Positions 25,988 to 34,350 are shown, counted from the first letter of the stretch. The stretch is 64,000 nt of DNA from an uncultured Lachnospiraceae bacterium (GCA_910583615.1 CAJTXP010000018.1:10036-74035); one strand, 5' to 3'. Program-made: numbers and translations. Notes: generated by a model from the sequence alone, not told the origin.

Positions 25988-27469
25988 ATGAAAAAAAGAT
26001 TACTGGCATTGACTCTTGGCGTAAGTATGGCAGCAGGCATGCTCACAGGCTGCGGCGGTTCCGGTGATGCTCCGGCAGACGCCCCGGCGGCGGATGCGGG
26101 AACAGAAGCTCCGGCAGCGGATGCAGGAACGGATGCTCCGGCGGCAGACAGTGCGGCGGCAGGAGAGTTCGACTGGAAAGCATACGAGGGAACGGAGCTG
26201 GATGTCCTGTTCAGCGAGCATACCTATGCAGACGCGGTGGAAGCAAAGCTTGCTGATTTTGAGGCGCTGACCGGCATTAAAGTCAATTATTCTTCCATGC
26301 CGGAGGGCAACTACTTTGACAAACTGAATGTGGAGCTTACCAGCCATTCCGGTACTCCGGACGTCTTCATGACCGGCGCATATCAGTCGTGGGAGTATGC
26401 AAGCGCAGGCAATCTGGAGCCGCTTGAGAATTACATCAGCGATGCGTCTTTGACGAATCCGGATTACAATTATGACGATTTTATTCCGGGCGTTATCGAT
26501 GCTCTGAAGTGGGACTGTGTTCCGGGACATGCGGTAGGCGCAGGCTCTCAGTGGGCGCTTCCCATGGGCTGGGAGGTCAACATCCTTACATACAATAAGA
26601 GAATTCTCGGAGAGAACAACCTGGAGGCTCCGAAAACCGCAGAAGAGCTTCTGGAAGTATCAAAGGCTCTGCACGAGTTTAACGGAAGCGGAACTTATGG
26701 TCTTGCAGTCCGCGGACTTCCCGACTGGGGAACCATCCATCCGGCATATATGTCCATGTATTCCACCTGGGGTGCAAAAGACTTTGAAGTCGTAGACGGA
26801 AAACTGGTAAGTCAGGTGGATTCTCCGGAAGCAATCGCTATGACCGAGTACTGGGTGGAACTTGTAAAAGAAGGCGGCGCTCCTCAGTGGAGTACCTACG
26901 GATGGGAACTTGCAGGCGCCGACCTGGGCGCTGGAAAAGCAGCTATGATGTGGGATGCAGACAGAGGCGGATATACGCAGAATGTAGCAGGGGCATCTGC
27001 AGAGTCCGGTAATCTTGCATTTGGTACGATTCCGTATCCGGAAACAGCAGGCAAAACCGAAGCAGATATGAAATCCAATCTGTGGACATGGTCTATGGCA
27101 ATGAACGCAGATTCCTCAAAGAAGGAAGCTGCATGGTACTTTATGCAGTACTTCACAGGCCCTGAGTTCATGCTCTGGTCCGGAACAGAAGGCGCCTGCA
27201 CCGATACTCCCCGCCAGTCCGTACTTGACAGTGACGAGTACAAAGCGGCAGTCGCAGATGCAGAAGGGTACTTCGAGGCGTTCAATACAGTAAAAGAGAC
27301 TGCAAGCATTTTCTTTACTCCGCAGCCGTACTTCTCTGAGACGACGACGGAGTGGGCGAAAACTCTTCAGGAACTTGTTGTAGGCAATAAATACAGTTCC
27401 GTAGAGGAAGCCATGAAAGAACTGAAGCAGACCATGGATGCCATTGTATCGGATCTGGACGTGGAATAA
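25988..27469 (+). CDS. ABC sugar transporter substrate-binding lipoprotein
   Basis: A 493-residue cluster B/D-type extracellular solute-binding protein. The signal peptide ends in a lipobox (GMLTGCGG, Cys 22), followed by a low-complexity Ala/Pro/Asp linker with repeated APAADAGT units (residues 28-55) that would hold the protein away from the membrane. The binding lobe includes LTGIKVNY near 91 and WALPMGWEVN near 188. It captures the sugar or polyol for the importer encoded next. A strong stem with a T-run (27516-27554) follows, so it is likely made in excess over the permeases. Confidence 0.92.
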   Translation: MKKRLLALTLGVSMAAGMLTGCGGSGDAPADAPAADAGTEAPAADAGTDAPAADSAAAGEFDWKAYEGTELDVLFSEHTYADAVEAKLADFEALTGIKVNYSSMPEGNYFDKLNVELTSHSGTPDVFMTGAYQSWEYASAGNLEPLENYISDASLTNPDYNYDDFIPGVIDALKWDCVPGHAVGAGSQWALPMGWEVNILTYNKRILGENNLEAPKTAEELLEVSKALHEFNGSGTYGLAVRGLPDWGTIHPAYMSMYSTWGAKDFEVVDGKLVSQVDSPEAIAMTEYWVELVKEGGAPQWSTYGWELAGADLGAGKAAMMWDADRGGYTQNVAGASAESGNLAFGTIPYPETAGKTEADMKSNLWTWSMAMNADSSKKEAAWYFMQYFTGPEFMLWSGTEGACTDTPRQSVLDSDEYKAAVADAEGYFEAFNTVKETASIFFTPQPYFSETTTEWAKTLQELVVGNKYSSVEEAMKELKQTMDAIVSDLDVE

Positions 27470-27515
27470 GAGACATAAGGTCCGGAATTTCCGGATATCT
27501 TTAGGAACGATCATG

Positions 27516-27554
27516 TGCAAGGAGGGGCAGGGAATATTCCCTCCTTGCATTTTT
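27516..27554 (+). terminator. Attenuating terminator after the binding-protein gene
   Basis: Perfect 11-bp stem TGCAAGGAGGG (27516-27526) with CCCTCCTTGCA (27539-27549), a 12-nt loop containing GGAATATTCC, then TTTTT. It lies between the binding protein and its permeases with no clear new promoter, so partial read-through would set the usual excess of binding protein. Confidence 0.8.
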
Positions 27555-27650
27555 CATACCTTTTTACAGAAACGGCATTCAGTTTCTCAGGCTTTGAAAA
27601 TCCGACCTGTGTGCCGTCGTCAGAATTTTATTATGATTTGAGGTAAAGAA

Positions 27651-28580
27651 ATGGGTAAAACTAATAAAAACAAAACAGAAGATCTGAACACGGTTCCCTT
27701 TAAAACCCGTGTCCGGCCATATCTGATCGTTGCCCCCTCATTGATCATAACGATCGGGATCATGATCCCGTTCGTCATGGCCATCTGGTTTTCACTGACC
27801 AATTATTCTTTCAAACTGCCAAGTCACAAATTTATCGGACTGAAGAACTGGGTAGAGGTTCTGTCCTCAGACGCTTTCTGGAATGCGTTAAAAGTTTCTC
27901 TGCTGTACGGCGTGATTGCTACCGTGGTGGAGATGGCGCTTGGCATGGGGGTTGCCATACTTCTGAATAATCTGAACAACAGGCTTTCCAAAATTCTGCG
28001 GGTGCTTCTGGTGTTTCCGCTGATGGTTGCGCCGGTAACGGCTACGATTGTCTGGCAGCTGATGCTGAACAGTTCTGTGGGAATTGTTGAGAAACTTCTG
28101 AATGTGTTCGGAGTCTATAATTTTCCCTGGGCATCAAGTCCCAGCACGGCGCTTATGACAGTGGTTCTGATTGATGTATGGGTGAACACGGCATTTATTA
28201 TCCTGCTGGTACTGGCCGGGCTGCAGTCTCTGCCCAAATCCCCGTTCGAATCTGCGAAGATCGACGGAGGAAGCGCATGGTTCAATTTTATCAATCTGAC
28301 ACTGCCGATGCTAAAGCCGAGCCTTTATATTGCGCTCCTGTTCCGCCTTATGGCGGCGCTTCAGGAGTATGCAGTTATATTTGCCCTGACCAAAGGAGGT
28401 CCTGGGGACTCTCTGATGTCTCTGACGCTTACGGCTTATCAGACAGGCTTCCGATTCCAGAAGTTCGGTTTTGCACTGCCGTACATTCTGATTCTCTGGC
28501 TTGTTGTCAATGTATCGGCGAAACAGATCGTTAAAAGACAGCGCGCGGCTCAAAAGCAGGCTGCAGGTCTGGAAGAGTGA
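27651..28580 (+). CDS. ABC sugar transporter permease 1 (MalF-like)
   Basis: A 309-residue inner-membrane permease with six membrane helices (first near residues 28-50). The EAA loop that docks on the ATPase reads ESAKIDGGSAW near residue 201. Together with the next permease it forms the channel for the sugar or polyol. It starts at ATG 27651, 97 bp after the attenuator stem, and its stop overlaps the region just before the second permease. Confidence 0.92.
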   Translation: MGKTNKNKTEDLNTVPFKTRVRPYLIVAPSLIITIGIMIPFVMAIWFSLTNYSFKLPSHKFIGLKNWVEVLSSDAFWNALKVSLLYGVIATVVEMALGMGVAILLNNLNNRLSKILRVLLVFPLMVAPVTATIVWQLMLNSSVGIVEKLLNVFGVYNFPWASSPSTALMTVVLIDVWVNTAFIILLVLAGLQSLPKSPFESAKIDGGSAWFNFINLTLPMLKPSLYIALLFRLMAALQEYAVIFALTKGGPGDSLMSLTLTAYQTGFRFQKFGFALPYILILWLVVNVSAKQIVKRQRAAQKQAAGLEE

Positions 28581-28603
28581 CAGGGGAAGGAGGAAGCAGG
28601 AAT

Positions 28604-29428
28604 ATGAATAATGGAAAGAAACGTTTAGGCTATGCAGCTCAGAATGTGCTGCTGATCGTGTATGCAGTTTTTGCACTGTTCCCACTGATCTGGATGCTTA
28701 TCATATCGTTGAAAAGCGACGCGCAGGTATTCACTACAACTTTTGTATTTACTCCGACTCTGGCCAATTACAAAGAGGTTTTGCTGCGTTCGGATTATAC
28801 CAGCTATATGATTGACAGCCTGATCATATCCGGAGGAGCCGTGGTGGTATCTGTGCTTGTGGGAGTGCCGGCAGCGTATGCTCTGGCAAGATATAATTTT
28901 CACCGGAAGGAAGATCTGGCTTTCCAGATTCTCTCTTTCAAGTTTGCACCGGAGATTCTGGTGGTGCTGCCGCTGTTCATGATCTATCAGAAGCTGGGGC
29001 TTTATGATACCTATCTTGGCCTGATCTGGGTGTATCAGCTGATCTCCATGCCGCTTCTGATCTGGGTGGTCAGGGGATACTTTGAGGATATTTCCGTGGA
29101 GATTGAATATGCGGCGCAGGTGGATGGATATACCTGGTATCAGATCTTCTTCAAGATGCTGGTGCCTCTGATAAAGCCGGGACTTGTGTCAGCAGCGCTT
29201 CTGGCATTCATCTTCGCATGGAACAGCTTTACATTCCCGCTGATTCTGGCAGGAAGGGATATCCAGCCGATCACTGTTGCAATTACAAAATATCTTGGTA
29301 CGGATACGGCTCATTATGGGCAGCTGGCAGTAGCGGCTACCGTATCTGCAGTTCCGGCCATGATCTTTGCTCTGTGCATACAAAAACATCTGGTGCGGGG
29401 CTTAAGCTTCGGCGCTGTGAAGGGGTAG
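28604..29428 (+). CDS. ABC sugar transporter permease 2 (MalG-like)
   Basis: A 274-residue permease with six membrane helices (first near residues 11-33). The EAA loop reads EYAAQVDGYTWYQ near residue 167. The ATG at 28604 is used because AAGGAGGAAGCAG lies just upstream; an in-frame GTG at 28577 overlaps the previous stop and lacks a ribosome site. It pairs with permease 1 and is followed at 7 bp by the first ATPase. Confidence 0.92.
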   Translation: MNNGKKRLGYAAQNVLLIVYAVFALFPLIWMLIISLKSDAQVFTTTFVFTPTLANYKEVLLRSDYTSYMIDSLIISGGAVVVSVLVGVPAAYALARYNFHRKEDLAFQILSFKFAPEILVVLPLFMIYQKLGLYDTYLGLIWVYQLISMPLLIWVVRGYFEDISVEIEYAAQVDGYTWYQIFFKMLVPLIKPGLVSAALLAFIFAWNSFTFPLILAGRDIQPITVAITKYLGTDTAHYGQLAVAATVSAVPAMIFALCIQKHLVRGLSFGAVKG

Positions 29429-29435
29429 GTGTGAT

Positions 29436-30599
29436 ATGGCAAGAATACAGTTGGAAAATGTAAAAAAATCCTTCGGCAGGGTGCAGGCGTTAAACGGTAT
29501 TGATATTGATGTGAAGGATAAAGAGTTTTTTGTGCTGTTCGGACCTGCAGGAGCAGGCAAGACGACGATTTTAAACTGCATTGCGGGTATCAGTCTGCCG
29601 GAAGAAGGCGTAATCCGGTTTAATGATGAGATTGTTAATCTGGTTGATCCTGCGCATCGCAACGTGGCCATGGTATTTGAAAATTATGCGCTGTATCCGC
29701 AGATGACCGTTTATGACAATATGGCTGCTGCACTTCGCAGCAATCTTTATAAAACGGATGAAGCGACAATTAAGGAAAAGGTTCATGCGGCAGCCCGTAT
29801 GATGAAAATGGAAAATCTTCTGGAACGTCTTCCCAGTCAGCTGTCCAATGGGCAGAAACAGCGTGTGGCCATGGGCCGCGCCCTGGTTCGCACGCCCAAT
29901 GTATTCCTGATGGATGAACCCCTGGCTCATCTGGATGCAAAGCTGCGAAACGCCATGCGCACCGAGTTGAAAGAGATGCAGGCGAACCTGGGTTCTACCT
30001 GTATCTATGTGACCCATGATTTTATGGAAGCCATGGCGCTGGGCGACCGGATCGCAATTATCAACCAGGGCGAGATCGTACAGATTGGTTCCGGGGACGA
30101 GATCTACTACATGCCCTGCAATGAATTTGTGGCACAGCTCATGGGCGATCCTCAGATCAATATCATTCCGGGCAGGATCAAAGAAGAAAAAGGAAACTGT
30201 GAGTTCTGCTTTGAAGCAGGCGGCCAGAAGATTGCCGTTCCCATGCCGGAAGACAGAGAACTCTTCGAGAAGATCCGCAGAACCGGTCTTCAAAATGCCG
30301 ATATGGGACTTCGTCCGCAGAATGTGAAATATTCCTTTGCGCCGGAAAAGGGGTATTTCAGAACAACGGTTTACAGCTATGAAAGCATTGGCAATAAATC
30401 GGTAATCCAGGCGGACTGCGGAGACTACCAGCTGCGTATGATCGCGCCTAACGGCCTGAAGATCCAGATTGATCAGGATATCTATGTGCAGCTGGAGGTG
30501 GATCACTCCATGTTTTTTGATCAGCAGACGAAAGAATATGTGAGCAGATATGATGAAGCATCCATCAAGGCATTTGCGGCAGAACAGGAGGTGAGATGA
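29436..30599 (+). CDS. ABC sugar transporter ATPase 1, non-canonical motifs
   Basis: A 387-residue MalK/UgpC-type ATPase with C-terminal OB-like regulatory domain. Walker A GPAGAGKTT is at residues 36-44 and Walker B with LMDEPLAHLD near 156. Three positions depart from the norm: the Q-loop Gln is Glu (VFENYALYP, Glu 82), the signature is LSNGQ instead of LSGGQ, and the switch region reads THDFMEAM instead of THDQxEAM. The operon encodes a second ATPase immediately after (ATGATG overlap), so the two probably form a heterodimer with unequal ATP sites. Confidence 0.9.
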   Translation: MARIQLENVKKSFGRVQALNGIDIDVKDKEFFVLFGPAGAGKTTILNCIAGISLPEEGVIRFNDEIVNLVDPAHRNVAMVFENYALYPQMTVYDNMAAALRSNLYKTDEATIKEKVHAAARMMKMENLLERLPSQLSNGQKQRVAMGRALVRTPNVFLMDEPLAHLDAKLRNAMRTELKEMQANLGSTCIYVTHDFMEAMALGDRIAIINQGEIVQIGSGDEIYYMPCNEFVAQLMGDPQINIIPGRIKEEKGNCEFCFEAGGQKIAVPMPEDRELFEKIRRTGLQNADMGLRPQNVKYSFAPEKGYFRTTVYSYESIGNKSVIQADCGDYQLRMIAPNGLKIQIDQDIYVQLEVDHSMFFDQQTKEYVSRYDEASIKAFAAEQEVR

Positions 30600-31723
30600 T
30601 GGCGGGACTGACGCTCAAAAATGTATTTAAACGTTATGAAAATTCCGGAAAAAAGAAAAACAGGCAGCAGAATGATTATGCAGTCAAGGATCTGAATCTG
30701 GTCTGTGAACAGGGGGAATTTGTTGCATTTCTGGGTCCCTCCGGCTGCGGGAAAACGACAACGCTGCGTATGATCGCCGGACTGGAGGACATTACGAAGG
30801 GAGAGATCTATATTGGCGACCGCCTGGTCAACCATCTGCATCCCAAGGACCGGAACATTGGTCTGGCATTTGAAGATTATGCCATGTATCCGCCGCTGGA
30901 CGTCTATGGCAATGTGGCGTTCAACCTTCGGGCGAAGGGAGTGGATAAGGGAGAGATCGATCGGAGAGTGCGGGAGATCGCGCCGCTGATGCAGATTGAT
31001 GACATTCTGGATAAGATGCCGGTGAAACTGTCCGGGGGACAAAAACAGCGGGTAAATATTGCACGCGCCATTATCCGGGAGCCGGAGCTTCTTCTCATGG
31101 ATGAACCATTATCCCATCTGGACGGCAAGGCAAGACAGTCCATGAGAGTGGAGATCAAACGTCTGATTAACAAGATCAAATGTACGACCGTCTATGTGAC
31201 GCATGATCAGCTGGAGGCCATGTCTCTGGCAGATAAGATCGCAATCATTAACTTTGGCGTGCTCCAGCAGTTCGGCACGCCGGCAGAGGTGTATGATGAT
31301 CCGGTTAATGAATTTGTTGCTTCCTTTATCGGAGAGCCGCCTATGAACATCCTGGAGACCACCATCATTAAGGAAGACGGAACTTTCTTCTTTACGTTTG
31401 CCAACAGCAATCTGAAGATTGCTGTGCCTGGAAGATATTACGGCGTGGTCAGCGACGGATTCCGATGTAAGATGGGGGTGCGTCCTATGGATGTACTGGT
31501 GGGAGGTGACGGCTCCAAAGGAACGCCGGAGGAGATTGCCACCTTTGAGAATCTGGGTGACGAGAGAAGAATCGGCATCCGGGTGGGTGATATGCTGCTG
31601 ATGCTGATTACAGAAGATGAAAAGCGTTACCGAAGCGGAGATATCATCAAGCTGGAAGTCCGCGAGGAAAAGACGCATCTGTTTGATATTGAGACCGGAA
31701 ACCGTATCCGGGAACTGGCATAG
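30596..31723 (+). CDS. ABC sugar transporter ATPase 2
   Basis: A 375-residue MalK/UgpC-type ATPase. Walker A GPSGCGKTT is at residues 47-55, signature LSGGQKQRV near 144, Walker B LLMDEPLSHLD near 164, and THDQLEAM near 201. The Q-loop Gln is Glu here too (AFEDYAMYP, Glu 93). A basic insert (GKKKNRQQN) lies in the first strand-loop, near residues 18-26. Start ATG 30596 overlaps the upstream stop; ATG 30599 is an equal alternative. Paired distinct ATPases are known in some glycerol and polyol importers, which fits a polyol substrate. Confidence 0.91.
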   Translation: MMAGLTLKNVFKRYENSGKKKNRQQNDYAVKDLNLVCEQGEFVAFLGPSGCGKTTTLRMIAGLEDITKGEIYIGDRLVNHLHPKDRNIGLAFEDYAMYPPLDVYGNVAFNLRAKGVDKGEIDRRVREIAPLMQIDDILDKMPVKLSGGQKQRVNIARAIIREPELLLMDEPLSHLDGKARQSMRVEIKRLINKIKCTTVYVTHDQLEAMSLADKIAIINFGVLQQFGTPAEVYDDPVNEFVASFIGEPPMNILETTIIKEDGTFFFTFANSNLKIAVPGRYYGVVSDGFRCKMGVRPMDVLVGGDGSKGTPEEIATFENLGDERRIGIRVGDMLLMLITEDEKRYRSGDIIKLEVREEKTHLFDIETGNRIRELA

Positions 31724-31742
31724 GACAAGGAGGTAAGTTATT

Positions 31743-31853
31743 ATGACTGTTTTGGCTACCATACTTTCTGTTGTGATCCTGGCCGTACTTGCGTGGCAGA
31801 TCTGGGGATCCATATGGAATATCCTGGCGATTGTACTTGAGCTGTTCCGGTAA
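31743..31853 (+). CDS. 36-residue single-span membrane peptide of the ABC transporter operon
   Basis: A tiny ORF with an excellent ribosome site (AAGGAGGT at 31727-31734, 8 bp before the ATG), 19 bp after the second ATPase stop. The peptide begins MTVLATILSVVILAVLAWQ and continues hydrophobic with three Trp (IWGSIWNILAIVLELF) before ending in Arg. It is almost wholly hydrophobic, long enough for one membrane span or a hairpin. A strong terminator follows 12 bp after the stop, so it closes the transporter operon. No family recognised. By position it may be a small accessory subunit that stabilises the permease pair; this is inference. Confidence 0.6.
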   Translation: MTVLATILSVVILAVLAWQIWGSIWNILAIVLELFR

Positions 31854-31864
31854 GCATTCCGGAT

Positions 31865-31898
31865 AAAAGGGGGTTTCCCGGGCGGAGGCTCCCTTTTT
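31865..31898 (+). terminator. Terminator of the ABC transporter operon
   Basis: AAAAGGG pairs with CCCTTTT, and the inner GGTTTCC pairs with GGAGGCT through G-U wobbles, giving a 14-bp stem with a CGGGC loop, followed by a T-run. It ends the operon just after the 36-residue peptide. Confidence 0.75.
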
Positions 31899-32080
31899 AT
31901 ATGCACACGGGCGTCCGGAGGAAATATGTCAGCATGCGTTGACAGGTGCCCGGTGCGCTGGCAGGGAAAAGTCTTCCCTGCTCGATTACAGGGGAGAGTG
32001 CGGTTTTCCTGCCCGATTCAGGGGAAGTGAAAATGCTGCGTTGGAAGCCCCGGAATAAAGAGAAAGGAAGCGTGGTAAAG

Positions 32081-32932
32081 ATGAAAAAATATACATTGGG
32101 GTTATATGAAAAGGCGATGCCGAAAGAACTGACCTGGAGGGAAAAACTGTTGTCGGCAAAAGAAGCCGGGTATGACTTTGTGGAAATCAGCATTGATGAG
32201 ACGGAAGAAAAGCTGGCGAGACTGGATATGCCGATGGAAAAACGGCTGGAACTGGTGCGGGTGATGGCGGAAACGGGAGTATCGTTTCGCACCATGTGTC
32301 TTTCCGGACACAGGAAGTATCCGCTTGGAAGCAGTAATCCCGAAATCTGCAAAAGAGGGATGGAGATCATGGGAAAAGCGGTTCGTCTGGCAGATGATCT
32401 GGGAATCCGTATCATTCAGCTGGCAGGATATGACGTTTATTATGAGGAGTCTTCTCTGGAGACAAAAAAAAGATTTGCCGAAAATCTGGAAAAAGCAGTG
32501 CTGATGGCAGCAGGGTCCGGAATTGTCATGGGGTTTGAAACAATGGAAACGGAGTTCATGAATACGGTAGAGAAAGCCATGCACTATGTGAGACGGATGA
32601 ATTCGCCGTATCTGGGCGTTTATCCGGATTCCGGCAATATCACAAATGCAGCGGTGAGCTATAAAACGGATGTGCTGGAAGATTTAAGAAGCGGCGCCGG
32701 TCATCTGACGGCCATGCATCTGAAAGAGACGGTGCCGGGGGTATTCCGGGAGGTTCCCTATGGAACCGGACATGTGAATTTTGAGGCTGTGGTTCATACG
32801 GCATGGGAACTTGGCGTGCGGAGATACGTGACGGAATTCTGGTACACCGGGAATCCGGACTGGAAACAGGATCTTTATGAAGCGAGAGCCATGATGGGAG
32901 CGCTTCTGGATGCAGAAGCGAATCAGGAGTAG
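32081..32932 (+). CDS. L-ribulose-5-phosphate 3-epimerase (UlaE/SgbU-like)
   Basis: A 283-residue TIM-barrel sugar-phosphate epimerase. The sequence follows E. coli UlaE closely as remembered: LGLYEKAMP at residue 6, FVEISIDETEEKLARLD near 30, MCLSGHRKYPLGS near 70, IQLAGYDVYY near 112, YPDSGN near 180 and HLKETVPG near 210, including the metal ligands Glu, Asp, His and Glu of the family. UlaE converts L-xylulose 5-phosphate to L-ribulose 5-phosphate, the product expected after the LyxK-like kinase upstream. ATG 32081 is chosen behind AAAGGAAG; the frame is open further upstream but lacks a better start. The 4-epimerase that would complete the route is not in this window. Confidence 0.88.
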   Translation: MKKYTLGLYEKAMPKELTWREKLLSAKEAGYDFVEISIDETEEKLARLDMPMEKRLELVRVMAETGVSFRTMCLSGHRKYPLGSSNPEICKRGMEIMGKAVRLADDLGIRIIQLAGYDVYYEESSLETKKRFAENLEKAVLMAAGSGIVMGFETMETEFMNTVEKAMHYVRRMNSPYLGVYPDSGNITNAAVSYKTDVLEDLRSGAGHLTAMHLKETVPGVFREVPYGTGHVNFEAVVHTAWELGVRRYVTEFWYTGNPDWKQDLYEARAMMGALLDAEANQE

Positions 32933-32980
32933 TATAAAGTTTATTCTTTCCTGCCGGAGCGCTGGAAACAGGGCGGCAGA

Positions 32981-33212
32981 TATGATATAATGTCACCAGT
33001 TGGAGCGAAGCGGAAGCTGATGACCTGCGCGAGCATCAGCGAGCTTCCTTATGATATAATGTCACCAGCTGGAGCGAAGCGGAAGCTGATGACCTGCGCG
33101 AGCATCAGCGAGCTTCCTTATGATATAATGTCACCAGCTGGAGCGAAGCGGAAGCTGATGACCTGCGCGAGCATCAGCGAGCTTCCTTATGATATAATGT
33201 CACCAGTCGGAG
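32981..33212 (+). repeat. 69-bp tandem repeat carrying extended -10 promoter motifs
   Basis: Three full 69-bp units start at 32981, 33050 and 33119, with a partial fourth from 33188. Units are nearly identical. Each begins TATGATATAATG, which contains TG-N-TATAAT (an extended -10), and carries an imperfect inverted repeat GGAAGCTGATG with CATCAGC-GA-GCTTCC. The 3' 18 bp ATCAGCGAGCTTCCTTAT recurs in the ribokinase gene at 33674-33691. The array fills the gap before the ribokinase start. Because 69 is a multiple of 3, one frame stays open for 80 codons, but it has no ribosome site. Confidence 0.93.
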
Positions 33213-33262
33213 CAAATGCAACGCGGCGGTAAGGTCAGAGTAACGAATGACAGGAGAAGGAT

Positions 33263-34165
33263 ATGAAGGTATTATGTTTTGGGTCACTGAATATTGATTA
33301 TACGTACAAAGTGGATCATTTTGTGGGAAAAGGGGAGACGTTGTCTTCCGAATCACTGCAGGTGTTCAGCGGGGGAAAGGGACTGAATCAGTCCATCGCC
33401 CTTGCAAAAGCCGGGGCCAGGGTGTATCATGCCGGGGCGGTTGGAGAAGACGGCAGATTCCTTTTGGAAGAACTTGAAAAAGCAGGGGTAGATGTAAGCT
33501 GTGTGGCAGTGCGTGCGGATGTTCGTACCGGAAATGCCATCATTCAGAATGACCGGGAGGGGGATAACTGTATCCTGTTGTATGGAGGGGCGAATCAGGC
33601 GGTCAAAAAGGAACAGGTGGATGAAGTTCTTACGCATTTTGACGTCGGGGATTTTCTGGTGCTGCAAAATGAGATCAGCGAGCTTCCTTATATTATGGAG
33701 CAGGCGCATGAAAAAGGGATGAAAATTATCCTGAATCCTTCTCCCATGGATGAGAAGATCGCAGGGCTCCCGCTGGAGACGGTTGATTATTTTCTGCTCA
33801 ATGAAGTGGAAGCCGGACAGATTCTGGAAAAGGACCTGTCAAATGGCTTCGATGGAGAGAGGCTGGCAAAAGAACTGCTCGCAAGGTTTCCCCATGCGGC
33901 CATAGTGCTTACCATGGGCGGGGACGGTTCTGTCTATATGGATGCGGAGGAATGGATGATTCAGCCGGTCTGTAAAGTTCAGGCGGTGGATACAACAGCG
34001 GCAGGAGATACGTTTACCGGTTTTTTCATAGGAGGTATTTTAAGAGGAAAATCCGTCAGAGAAGCGATGGAACTGGCTTCCAGGGCAGCTGCCATTGCAG
34101 TGACAAGGCGCGGTGCGGCGCCCTCAATTCCGTTTCTTCAGGAAGTGGAAAGCTTTCTGAAGTAA
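33263..34165 (+). CDS. Ribokinase / PfkB-family sugar kinase
   Basis: A 300-residue PfkB-family kinase. The substrate-binding start FGSLNIDYTYKVDHF, the first signature FSGGKGLNQSIALAKAGA (near residue 35) and the second signature DTTAAGDTFTGFF near 242, with its catalytic Asp, are intact. Enzymes of this group phosphorylate ribose or other pentoses and deoxy-sugars at O5. ATG 33263 is preceded by CAGGAGAAGGAT. It lies after the 69-bp repeat array and the UlaE-like gene, so it could serve the same sugar island. Ribose itself is the default substrate, but no rbs transporter is adjacent. Confidence 0.88.
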   Translation: MKVLCFGSLNIDYTYKVDHFVGKGETLSSESLQVFSGGKGLNQSIALAKAGARVYHAGAVGEDGRFLLEELEKAGVDVSCVAVRADVRTGNAIIQNDREGDNCILLYGGANQAVKKEQVDEVLTHFDVGDFLVLQNEISELPYIMEQAHEKGMKIILNPSPMDEKIAGLPLETVDYFLLNEVEAGQILEKDLSNGFDGERLAKELLARFPHAAIVLTMGGDGSVYMDAEEWMIQPVCKVQAVDTTAAGDTFTGFFIGGILRGKSVREAMELASRAAAIAVTRRGAAPSIPFLQEVESFLK

Positions 34166-34212
34166 AACTGCAGAAGATCAATAAAAATTCACATAAATTT
34201 TAAAATCCAAAA

Positions 34213-34241
34213 TGGACAATCCACGTAATCTGTGGTAGAAT
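34213..34241 (+). promoter_or_regulatory. nifJ promoter
   Basis: -35 TGGACA (34213-34218), 17-bp spacer, -10 TAGAAT (34236-34241). The 5' leader of about 100 nt contains a bulged hairpin pairing AACAG..AAAGC (34269-34282) with GCTTTCTGTT (34294-34303). Confidence 0.7.
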
Positions 34242-34350
34242 AAATCCGTATGATAAGAACTAATTGTAAAACAGTGGAAAGCTCATAACAGGGGCTTTCT
34301 GTTGTCATGAATAAAGGTCTTATTGATATTTAAAGAGGAGGAATAACAAA

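Noticed and set aside
31926..32030. 34-codon ORF with GGAGGAA before the UlaE-like gene
   Set aside because: Ribosome site is too close to the ATG, codons are atypical, and the DNA is explained by a hairpin (GCAGGGAA..TTCCCTGC) and an imperfect direct repeat at 31978 and 32009. Left as non-coding.
32981..33212. CRISPR-like array
   Set aside because: Units are directly adjacent 69-bp copies without variable spacers, and no cas genes are nearby.
32990..33232. 80-codon open frame through the 69-bp repeats (23-residue repeated peptide)
   Set aside because: The frame is open only because 69 is a multiple of three; there is no ribosome site and its ATGs lie inside the -10 motifs.
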